Source: Hormiphora californensis
Lineage: Eukaryota; Ctenophora; Tentaculata; Cydippida; Pleurobrachiidae
Assembly: GCA_020137815.1 (NCBI GenBank)
Contig: CM035353.1
Coordinates: 8,861,454-8,925,453 of the forward strand
Reading direction: 5' to 3'
Length of the DNA stretch: 64,000 nt
Of the stretch, positions 55,306 to 64,000 are shown in pieces. Position numbers and translations under genes: made by a program. Each line of letters opens with the position of its first letter. Positions within the stretch are counted from its first letter, which is position 1. The notes beneath the pieces are model-generated. The model was not told where the DNA came from, searched no databases, and was given only the letters and a program-made list of their open reading frames with translations.

Positions 55306-55711
55306 ACTGAGCTTCAAATCTCAACCCTGAACTTGCATGTTTTACACATAAAATTGGTGCTCGAAAGCGATTTTTTGGTTCGCATTATAGGTGGTTCGCA
55401 TTATAGGTGTCGGCGGGTTCGGGAGAGTAAACTCCTTCGAAAGTCATAGGATATTGATTCTTCTTTCCTTGACTCTATCCTCCTGCAACAGGCGGGGATG
55501 AAGCCTTCTAATCTTGATCTTAATTCTTGAGTTTATTTGCTTTCTCGATTAGCTTGATGGCTACCTCGGTGTGGTTTGTTATCTTGATCCTGAGCACTCA
55601 CCCTTTAGTTGTATACGTTACTGTAACAATCTCTCTTCGCGTGCTCTCCTTTCTGAACTTCCCCCTTGCAAGGTGACAAAAGAGAGCACTCGATGAGAGA
55701 TTGCTATTATC

Positions 55712-57255
55712 ATAGCACTGGCAAGTGCCCCGGGCCCAAAAGGGGGGTGTGGGGGCGCAGCCCCCACCTTAAACGGGGGTGTGGGGGCAGAGCCCCCACC
55801 TTAGAAATACCCTCTAACTCAAAAAATAAAAGAGAGAGCACACGCAACACTTCTACACACAAGCGCGTTAACCTGCCAGTGCTACTATATACCATTGCAA
55901 ATTTCGGGGTTTTTGATGCTTTAAAAATGCATGTTCCAGATGAATTAGAGGGATGAAATTTTGTACTCTAAGGGCCCTCATATAGGAGAAGAGGCATACA
56001 AAATTTCAGAATGATCGGATGTAAGGTAAAAATTTGCCAGAGGGGTCCCAAAATGCAAAAATGTAAGGGAGGGGACGGGAGGGGAGGGGAGGAGATTGAG
56101 TGTTCTCCTAAACCAGAAATAGTAGAGACTTGCCGTTTGGAACATTGGTTCCTTGCATTATTTGGCGTGGTATAGGCTATGTGAAAACTTCGAAATCGCC
56201 ATAGTTCATTAATTATTCATTAATTATTCATTAATTATTCATTTTAATAACTTAATTGCGTTATATCTCCACTTCGGCTCGTCCTAAAACGTTTTCATGG
56301 GTATATTCCGACTCAAAATAGTCGATTTATGGGGGGTCGTCCCCCGGACAAAAATTCGTATCTCGCACCGTTTAGCCATTATTTGCATATTTATGCTCAA
56401 ATTCATGATTTTATGCATAACCGTTAAAATGTCCACTTCGGCTGACCCTAGAACGTTTTCTTGGGTATATTCCGACTCAAAATAGTCGATTTATGGGGGG
56501 TCGTCCCCCGGACAAAAATTCGTATCTCGCACCGTTTAGCCGTTATTTGCATATTTATGCTCAAATTTATGCATATTCTTTAAAATTTCCACTTCGGCTG
56601 ACCCTAGAACGTTTTCTTGGGTATATTCCGACTCAAAATAGTCGATTTGTGGGGGGTCGTCCCCCGGACAAAAATTCGTATCTCGCACCGTTTAGCCGTT
56701 ATTTGCATATTTATGCTCAAATTCATGATTTTATGCATACCCTTTAAAATTTCCACTTCGGCTGACCCTAAAACGTTTTCTTGGGTATATTCCGACTCAA
56801 AATAGTCGATTTATTACACCAAAAAGAACAGAAATTTAGTCCAAAAACCAATTAAATAAATTAGTTTGGATGCCCGGGCCCATTTGGTGTCACGGGGGTA
56901 AAACCTTTAGGCTACTGTCATAAATGATGAATATCGAGAGAGATAAAGAAAAACAAATTGTGATATAAAGAGTGAGATATATCGAGAAAGACGGAGAGAT
57001 AGTAAGAGAAATATAAATAAAAGAGAGAAAAAAAGAGAAAGAGGGAAATATGGAGGTGGAGAGTGGGAGAAAGAGGAAAAGAGGGAGAAAGAGATAGAGG
57101 GATGGAGAGAAAGAGAAAAGAAAAACGAGAGATGTGTATTGAAAAATAAACGAGATATGCCATTATTTATGACAGTAGCCTAAAGGTTTTACCCCCGTGA
57201 CACCAAATGGGCCCGGGCATCCAAACTAATTTATTTAATTGGTTTTTGGACTAAA
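55712..57255 (+). repeat. Repeat block, copy 3
   Basis: One GC-rich unit, then the same order as copies 1 and 2, ending with the foldback at 56835-57255. Flanks differ, so it is an independent insertion. Confidence 0.85.
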
Positions 57256-57369
57256 TAACGTATACAATAAAGTTTAGGTAGTAGTAGTTATAGCAGTTAG
57301 CGCACGTACGTATACATGTGCTCCACCGGCATTAATGATTACTGGAGAACGGCTTGAAATATCTCTTAA

Positions 57370-57836
57370 AGGGACTAAAAACCCAAATTTTATTTAATTA
57401 TTTTGAACACTACATCGTAACAAGCATGCTATTGGAGTCCCAAAAAACATAGGTACACGCCCCACCCGCCCAATGTGAGCCCAGGGGGAGCCCCCTAAGT
57501 TGGGGCCCAGTTGGGGTCCCCTTGTAAACGCGGTTGTACTCCTTGAAATGCTAACAATATAATCCTCTCTGAAATTTGAAGTTTTGGGTAAAATTTAGCA
57601 TTGTGTTTCAGGTGAGTACATAATCTTTCTTGCCTCTGTATTCTGGTAATTTTTCTCCTAGTTTTGATAGGCTTAAATAATGGCTTAAAAAATGGGCCCC
57701 AACTTGAGTGGCTCCCCCTGGGCTCACCTGGGGCCCGTGTGGCGTGTACCTATGTTTTTTGGGACTCCAATAGCATGCTTGTTACAATGGAGTGTTCAAA
57801 ATAAATAAATAAAATTTGGGTTTTTAGGCCCTTTAA
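57370..57836. mobile_element. Foldback, second copy of 27797-28366
   Basis: Same arms (AACCCAAATTTTATTTA, GCATGCTATTGGAGTCCCAA, CCCAGGGGGAGCC) and the same centre with CTCAGGTGAGTACATAATC inverted relative to the first copy. Here AGCGCT arrays are absent from the flanks. Confidence 0.75.
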
Positions 57837-57983
57837 AGTCTCCGGATGATTGATCAGGACACCTTTGTACCAAGTTTCATCAAAATTTGCCGAAAAAATT
57901 TAGTCAGGTTTTTGTTATGATCCACAACATTTCAAATGCCGATAACACCATAATGAAAACAGTTTGTGAAAAAGTAACACCTG

Positions 57984-58130
57984 TTTAAAGTGAAAGCGAA
58001 ACAACAGCGAACTGGCTACGTGTCTGGCATTCGTTGTGCATAACGATCTCACCTGTGAGATTCACATGCGCAACGTTGTCCGACGTGCAGCCAGTTCGTT
58101 CTTGTTTCGCTTTCACTTTAGAGGTCGTGT
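57984..58130. mobile_element. 147-bp foldback MITE
   Basis: TTAAAGTGAAAGCGAAACAA at the left, inverse TTGTTTCGCTTTCACTTTA at the right, with further pairing inside (GAACTGGCT...AGCCAGTTC). It resembles the TTAA/AGTGAGAG families. Confidence 0.6.
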
Positions 58131-58318
58131 CGAGGCTCCAAACAAAAGTAGCAAAACTGGAACAATTAGGGGTCGATATATAGATTATATATCGACTTGG
58201 CACAGCTATACTACCCTATCCAAAACTTTCCTACCTTCGAGTTACATCATATAATACATATAATCTAAACCTCAGAAAATTAATACATTTTTGACCCTCT
58301 GACCCCCTCCCCCTCCAG

Positions 58319-58449
58319 ATCGTTCCTGAGGTTAATCACAGCAAAGATAAACTACGATTTCTAGCTGTTATTGGTCTCGTTACTCGACATGAGCACCAAC
58401 GAATTCTCATGGCCCAAAGTAGTAGGAAACGCCGACTAGAACAGGCAAG
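58319..58449 (+). CDS. Gene 2, coding exon 9 (PHF21-like segment before the PHD finger)
   Basis: The acceptor follows a strong C/T tract (CCCCCTCCCCCTCCAG); the donor is GCAAG|GTATAT, phase 2. The exon reads IVPEVNHSKD then KLRFLAVIGLVTRHEHQR and RKRRLEQA. In PHF21A/B (BHC80, a PHD protein of the LSD1-CoREST complex that reads unmodified H3K4) a stretch of the form KLAFxxxLGLVTxDH...RKRR lies just before the PHD finger. The match covers about 30 residues with the right order of KL, F, GLVT, H and RKRR. The PHD finger itself is not visible before 64000, so the family call is tentative. Other Gln-rich chromatin proteins are not excluded. Confidence 0.6.
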
Positions 58450-58559
58450 GTATATCTTTACTCAATGACACAATATATGTCCGTCAAAAGTCTCGTGCAA
58501 AATCTATCTGAATAACTAGTGGTCCTGGTTTTTGAAAGTTTCTTCTGATATCTTCTTGC

Positions 58560-59160
58560 ACTAGATCCAAGAGCGTGCCAAATTCAAGAGCACACCACAT
58601 CCTGAGACCACATCCAAGAGCGTTTGAAGCAGAAATTCGCTCCTCATAAAAGGCTGTAATAAAAGGCGGGCACATTGGATCACGTATTCAACTAGACTAA
58701 AGCAGGGAGAGAGCGAATTGTCCTCCCCTAACAGGGCTCTAGGATTGTAACTCACCTGGATTGTAACTCGAAAGTGAGCTATTGTCCGAAAATTGACGTT
58801 GAGTTCTTTTTTCTGGTGACTTTTTGTCCGCATTATTTTCGATTTTTTGCTATTTGGACAAAAAGTCGTTAGCTAGGACAAAATGTCGAATTTCAAACTC
58901 ACCTGGGGTTATCATAAAACCCAACCCTAATACAGCCCTAACATCGAACCAAAACGACAACCCTAACACTACTAAGACGGAATATAAACCAGTGAACTCT
59001 CGTATCCGGCCTATCGGCCGAATTCTAGAGTTCATGAGAGGTGAGTTAATCATCACTTAATACACCGAGTGAATTAAGTAGCCCGCAGGGCGAACAGAAT
59101 TCGTCATTCTAAAAACTCGATCGAAGGGAGGGTTTTTAGAGTACCTCTGTCACGACCGTT
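58560..59160. other. Flank of gene 2 exon 9 with repeat traces
   Basis: 58560-58640 resembles the 32-bp array at the window start; 58985-59032 has the palindrome-like TATCCGGCC...GGCCGAATTC also at 23508-23550 and 25285-25325; 59085-59105 has a CGCAGGGCGAAC Helitron-like end. Confidence 0.35.
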
Positions 59161-59165
59161 AGGGA

Positions 59166-60506
59166 CACGGCGTGCCTGGTGAAATTTTAACACGACCTAG
59201 CATGCGACGGGAAACCACCACTTGTACGTGGTAGCTGAGGGTCTACAGAATGGCGCTACGGTGCGGGATAAAAAAATCCATTCCCTAAAATCTTTTTTTT
59301 TACTTTTATTTGATTTGGGTCAAAATTGGCTATATTAAACGTGGTCCCGAAAAATCCATAATGACTTAGCACACGAAATATGTCACCCCCACCTATTTGT
59401 GCACGTAGAATCGATTGCCGTTGAAGTCGAATCTCTAAAATGACTGTAAAATGGTCAAAAGTTGATTTTTTACCATTTTTTGGAGGTTTTTGGCCCCTAA
59501 ACCATTGAAAACGTTGAGATAGGAATTTGAAACTTGTGCCAATCATTAAAATGGTCATTTTTCTACCAAGAACCAAGTTTTCGTGTATATCCGATTTATG
59601 GTTAGATTTGGGCAAATTGTTGAAATCTGCCAACTAGGAGAACCGTAACTTGATTTTCTTGTTTTTTGGATTTTGGCATTTTTGACAAACTTCTGATTGA
59701 AATGGTCAATCGGGACCATGCTTAAGTTGTTTATGGGACAATTTTCGACTAAAATCCAAGATTTCATACCAATCCAATAACAGATCGTTGATTTATAGAA
59801 AATTTAAGTAGGCAAAACGGTCAAAATAAGCAAGAAAAGTTGTTATTTTGACCGTTTTGCCTACTTAAATTTTCTATAAATCAACGATCTGTTATTGGAT
59901 TGGTATGAAATCTTGGATTTTAGTCGAAAATTGTCCCATAAACAACTTAAGCATGGTCCCGATTGACCATTTCAATCAGAAGTTTGTCAAAAATGCCAAA
60001 ATCCAAAAAACAAGAAAATCAAGTTACGGTTCTCCTAGTTGGCAGATTTCAACAATTTGCCCAAATCTAACCATAAATCGGATATACACGAAAACTTGGT
60101 TCTTGGTAGAAAAATGACCATTTTAATGATTGGCACAAGTTTCAAATTCCTATCTCAACGTTTTCAATGGTTTAGGGGCCAAAAACCTCCAAAAAATGGT
60201 AAAAAATCAACTTTTGACCATTTTACAGTCATTTTAGAGATTCGACTTCAACGGCAATCGATTCTACGTGCACAAATAGGTGGGGGTGACATATTTCGTG
60301 TGCTAAGTCATTATGGATTTTTCGGGACCACGTTTAATATAGCCAATTTTGACCCAAATCAAATAAAAGTAAAAAAAAAGATTTTAGGGAATGGATTTTT
60401 TTATCCCGCACCGTAGCGCCATTCTGTAGACCCTCAGCTACCACGTACAAGTGGTGGTTTCCCGTCGCATGCTAGGTCGTGTTAAAATTTCACCAGGCAC
60501 GCCGTG
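59166..60506. mobile_element. 1341-bp near-perfect palindrome
   Basis: Arms of about 660 bp appear identical base for base where compared, meeting at about 59836 around a loop of a few bases. Ends are CACGGCGTGCCTGGTG and inverse. AGGGA flanks both sides (59161-59165, 60507-60511). Frames of 125 and 70 codons occur in mirror image on both arms; they have no recognisable domain. Confidence 0.85.
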
Positions 60507-60629
60507 AGGGAGTGATAGAGGTTTACTTAGCCCACGAACGAAGTGAGTGAGCTAAGTTTACGAATTCAGGAGCAGTGATGTGACAAAGCTGTGGAAGTGG
60601 TACTATTGCATTGTATCACGTAATAGTGT

Positions 60630-60708
60630 AGTAAATTCACGTACAGATAAAGAATGTAGGAGGGTGATGCTCACCCTCCTATATCCTTTATCTGTACGTG
60701 AATTTACT
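60630..60708. repeat. Hairpin with 38-bp stem
   Basis: AGTAAATTCACGTACAGATA on the left pairs with its inverse on the right; the stem includes GGAGGGTGA/TCACCCTCC and has a 3-base loop with one or two mismatches. It adjoins a GA microsatellite. Confidence 0.8.
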
Positions 60709-60713
60709 TATCC

Positions 60714-60912
<199 letters not shown>

Positions 60913-61013
60913 AGTTGGTCCACCTGCCACCACCTCCTATCGGTTTCCCCCGGGCAACAGGGTCACACGGAGTACCTTTTCCCCATCCCCTTTTCCCCTT
61001 GATCGATTTTCAG

Positions 61014-62711
61014 GTCCGTGTGGCCGTGGCTAAGCGTGGCTGTGTATCAAAAATACGGAAAAAAATCATAAAATACAAAAAACACAAAAAGATCTTCTTG
61101 GCTAGGCGGCCCACAGTGTATCATCGCCAACTACTATGTTCCTACCCCGCCTTCTCCGGCTTAGGGTTACCCGTGGAACAGGCACCTTCCAGCCACCTGT
61201 GGACCTCCAATGCCCCTTTATCTACTAACCCACTAACCAATCCTGTTACTAATCTACTAACCCCCTAACCCTTTCCAGTACCCTGTTCCTTAGAGGATAG
61301 TTAACCCCGTTCCAGAGGGGATAGTTTACCCCGCTCCACAGAGGATAGTTACCCTGTGGACCTCCATTGCCCCTTTATCTACTAAACCACTAACCATCCT
61401 GATACTAATCTGCTAAACCCCTATTCCATTTCTTTATTAGGGTCTCGATCCAGTTAGGGTTGTACCCGTTCAGAGAGAATAGTTTACCCCGGTCCAGAGA
61501 GGATAGTTTACCCCGTCCCGGAGAGGATAGTTTACCCCGCTTCACAGAGGATAGTTGCCCCGTCCCAGAGAGGATAGTCCCCCATACCCCGTTCCTGAGA
61601 AGATAGTTTACCCCGTTCCAGAGAGGATAGTTTACCCCGCTTCACAGAGGATAGTAGCCCCGTTCCAGAGAGGATAGTTTACCCCGGTCCAGAGAGGATA
61701 GTTTACCCCGCTTCACAGAGGATAGTAGCCCCGTTCCAGAGAGGATAGTTTACCCCGGTCCAGAGAGGATAGTTTGCCCCGCTTCACAGAGGATAGTTGT
61801 CCCGTTCCAGAGAGGATAGTTTACCCCGTCCCAGAGATGATAGTTTACCCCGATTCACAGAGGATAGTTGCCCCGTCCCAGAGAGGATAGTCCCCCATAC
61901 CCCGTTCCTGAGAAGATAGTTTACCCCGTTCCAGAGAGGATAGTTTACCCCGCTTCACAGAGGATAGTAGCCCCGTTCCAGAGAGGATAGTTTACCCCGG
62001 TCCAGAGAGGATAGTTTACCCCGCTTCACAGAGGATAGTAGCCCCGTTCCAGAGAGGATAGTTTACCCCGGTCCAGAGAGGATAGTTTACCCCGCTTCAC
62101 AGAGGACAGTAGCCCCGTTCCAGAGAGGATAGTTTACCCCGGTCCAGAGAGGATAGTTTACCCCGCTTCACAGAGGATAGTTGCCCCGTCCCAGAGAGGA
62201 TAGTCTACCCCATACCCCGTTCCTGAGAAGATAGTTTACCCCGTTCCAGAGAGGATAGTTTACCCCGCTTCACAGAGGATAGTTGCCCCGTCCCAGAGAG
62301 GATAGTCTACCCCATACCCCGTTCCTGAGAGGATAGTTTGCCCCGTTCCAGAGGGGATAGTTCACCCCGCTCCACAGAGGATAGTTGCCCCGTTCCGGAG
62401 AGGATAGTTTACCCCGTTCCCGTTGATCATAATGCTTCACACTGGCCCCTGTCCCAGATCCACCATATAGACATATTATATAGATACACACCCGTACGCT
62501 GAAAGTGTCGGTTCGTGCTGAAAAGCTGCAAGGATGGACGGGCAAACCATCTACTAACGGACCAAATGTGGCGGTGGGATTCCGTTACCGCTGCTCACCG
62601 GTGTCAGTGTTAAGACCCCCAAACCCGGCTCTTCTTTCAACAAACCGATGACTATGAATATACAGTGATTGGTTTGAAACTCACCCCCAAAACTTACTCA
62701 TCTTATACGAC
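61014..62711 (+). repeat. 5' leader of the Myb-type LINE
   Basis: Noncoding sequence between a GA microsatellite and the LINE ATG. It includes an A-rich stretch, then the tandem array described separately at 61286-62425, then about 290 bases to the ATG. Its assignment to the LINE is by position. Confidence 0.35.
61286..62425 (+). repeat. Tandem array, 23-24 bp units in a 71-bp higher-order repeat
   Basis: Units have the form CCCCG-TTCCAGAGAGGATAGTTTA. Three variants recur in order (GTTCCAGAGAGG, GGTCCAGAGAGG, GCTTCACAGAGG), making a 71-bp higher-order unit repeated many times, with an occasional longer unit containing CCCATACCCCG. It lies in front of the Myb-LINE reading frame. Confidence 0.85.
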
Positions 62712-64000
62712 ATGAGTACAAACACCCGAAAACCAAGGAAGGTCTGGTCTAAGCAAGAGAACCTAGACTTGGTATACTGCTACTACCGCAGTAACCCAGG
62801 CACATCCGGATCCTGGAAGAGGCTAGAACGCCTGTGGGAAGATAAAGGATATGACCCACTGCCAGGTAAAAAACTCGCTGGGCAGTTCAGATCTATAGAG
62901 AAATCTGAACACATGGTAACTCCGACGGAGATGACAGATATGCAAGCCCTAGCAACTGGCCTAAACGTACTCCCGGTAGTGGACCTCACGGTTAATAGCA
63001 ACACCTCTGGTCCCAGTACAACAACGAATGGGGACACCACCGAACCTCCACCCCCACCACCACCCCCAACTAGAGCGCCACGAACGAAATGGACCACAGA
63101 AATGAACACTACGCTCGTGTTCATCCACTGGTACTCACAACCGGAAATAAGAGGAGTGTGGAATCGAGTGGAGGAGAGATGGTTAAAGACAACCTACCCT
63201 TCCAAGACTGATACCCAGCTCAGATCCCAGATGAATTCTATAACTCATACGGGACTACTTTCACCACAAAGGCTCATGGAAATCAGAGAAGCGGCCACAT
63301 CTGAACGTGAGAACGACGACGCGGCTCGGCAGGCTGAGCAAGAGGACAATCCACCTCCAGAACCCGTTGCACCTACAACCTCAGCGGACAATGAAGAGCC
63401 AGCACCTAACCCAGAAATCAGGGAGCAGTTTAAGAAGCTCCTTGAGGAACCGAGCGCCATCAAAGTCACTGACCTGAGGCAGGTCCCATGGGGAAAACTA
63501 CGTGTGGCAATCGACCGACTTAGTCCGGTCATCAGATCGTTTGAAGTCCCAGACCTCACCACACTGAACACCCTCCTGATGGTGGTAGCCCATATTGTCC
63601 GGGAACAAATGGGTATAAAGCCACCAAGTGAAACCACTAGCAACTCCCCCGGAAGGAACAAACAACCAATGTGGCTGCGACGACTCGAGGAGAGTGTCGG
63701 CAAACTTCGCGCAGACCTATCCAGGCTGACCGAAATGAGCAGAGGAGCCACTCAAAAGTTCCAAACTATAGATACTATCTATAGAAGATACCCGCTGCTG
63801 CCCAAGAAGGGCTATAAACAAGTAATAGAGGAGGTCAAGCAGCGGCTGCTGGCCAAGGCCGGGAAGATTAAGCGATATAAGAAGAAGCAGCAGAGGTTTA
63901 AAGACAATAACCTATTCCAGAACAACCAACGTGATTTCTACAGGAAACTGGAGAAACGAGGATCACCCCCCACGCCACTCGAAACCACAGCGGAAGATCA
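62712..64000 (+). CDS. Myb/SANT-domain LINE reverse transcriptase, N-terminal part (runs off the window)
   Basis: An uninterrupted 429-codon frame starts MSTNTRKPRKVWSKQENLDL and is still open at 64000. Residues 8-65 look like one Myb/SANT-like helix-turn-helix (W, then W-KRLERLWEDKGY, then a K-K-L-x2-QFR helix). A Pro run is at about 112-119. Residues 124-190 form a second one (KWTTEMN, VWNRVEERW, TDTQLRSQMNSI). An acidic linker and a helical region follow. At 385-425 there is a Lys/Arg-rich coil leading to NNQRDFYRKLEKRG, the conserved FY-x2-L segment that precedes the polymerase in this LINE group. The Myb repeats probably bind target DNA. An intact frame suggests a young, possibly active copy. 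The polymerase lies beyond the window. Confidence 0.75.
   Translation, partial: MSTNTRKPRKVWSKQENLDLVYCYYRSNPGTSGSWKRLERLWEDKGYDPLPGKKLAGQFRSIEKSEHMVTPTEMTDMQALATGLNVLPVVDLTVNSNTSGPSTTTNGDTTEPPPPPPPPTRAPRTKWTTEMNTTLVFIHWYSQPEIRGVWNRVEERWLKTTYPSKTDTQLRSQMNSITHTGLLSPQRLMEIREAATSERENDDAARQAEQEDNPPPEPVAPTTSADNEEPAPNPEIREQFKKLLEEPSAIKVTDLRQVPWGKLRVAIDRLSPVIRSFEVPDLTTLNTLLMVVAHIVREQMGIKPPSETTSNSPGRNKQPMWLRRLEESVGKLRADLSRLTEMSRGATQKFQTIDTIYRRYPLLPKKGYKQVIEEVKQRLLAKAGKIKRYKKKQQRFKDNNLFQNNQRDFYRKLEKRGSPPTPLETTAED

Noticed and set aside
59256-60416. 125-codon and 70-codon proteins encoded twice
   Set aside because: They are mirror images on the palindrome arms, with no domain, Kozak support or splice context. 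They are listed only as part of the palindrome.
61014-61080. Tenth exon of gene 2 after CGATTTTCAG
   Set aside because: Reading in the required phase meets a stop after about 20 codons and shows no PHF21-like residues (no TTANP or PHD cysteines).
61286-62425. CRISPR-like array
   Set aside because: Units are directly adjacent with no unique spacers and follow a higher-order order; no cas genes.

Overview
The window is nuclear DNA of a eukaryote, most likely a marine invertebrate animal such as a sponge or cnidarian (inference). The reasons are short spliced exons with GT/AG borders and matching phases, metazoan LINE families (CR1/L2-like, RTE-like, Myb-domain and R2-like), tRNA-derived SINEs, many Helitrons, and no operons or bacterial signals. 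No ribosomal or protein-coding bacterial gene was found. The long open frames made of HTHT, RERE, SLSL or WRH repeats are microsatellite or palindrome artefacts, not genes.

Two host genes can be assembled on the + strand. Gene 1 has five coding exons (4637-4759, 5622-5782, 9328-9540, 10356-10429, 13796-14034) that join in frame into 269 aa. It has an in-frame stop just before its ATG and an AATAAA overlapping its stop codon; I do not recognise its family. Gene 2 has nine coding exons from 19428 to 58449 (19428-19931, 23069-23269, 24875-25084, 31300-31351, 31669-31796, 37897-38031, 45072-45156, 47761-47924, 58319-58449). They join without a phase conflict into 536 codons and continue beyond the last exon seen. 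It is Gln-rich, and its last visible exon resembles the conserved segment just before the PHD finger of PHF21A/B (BHC80), so a PHF21-like chromatin protein is the best guess. Nearly everything else lies in the introns of these genes or between them.

The rest is a layered deposit of mobile elements. By region: 0-3.5 kb, an inverted tandem array, an R2-like LINE fragment and a nested pair of TA-duplicating elements. 4.6-14 kb, gene 1 with Helitron-like units, LINE remnants (including an ORF1) and microsatellites. 14-19 kb, GC-rich repeats, a TTAA-inserting element interrupted by a poly-G/C foldback, and a LINE tail. 20-23 kb, a head-to-tail Helitron cluster. 23-25 kb, two well-bounded foldbacks. 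26-31 kb, an inverted satellite, AGCGCT-rich modules, a putative solo LTR and a TTAA foldback. 32.5-34.1 kb, a cluster of about fifteen copies of a bipartite 19-bp motif, interrupted by a Helitron. 35-38 kb, a CR1/L2-like LINE, two SINEs and an intact TTAA element. 38-43 kb, an RTE-like LINE split by a 3.5 kb GGCGCC-rich foldback with an 8-bp target duplication. 43-48 kb, a second poly-G/C foldback and a three-level nest (TTAA foldback, Helitron, second Helitron). 48.6-57.3 kb, a three-copy repeat block. 59.2-60.5 kb, an almost perfect 1.34 kb palindrome. 61-64 kb, a Myb-domain LINE with a tandem-repeat leader, open at the window end.

The strongest unexplained signals are the bipartite motif cluster at 32.6-34.1 kb, the GGCGCC element whose core motif is also a consensus E2F site, and the 1.34 kb palindrome. 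Several insertions can be proved inside the window because an uninterrupted copy of the target repeat is also present.
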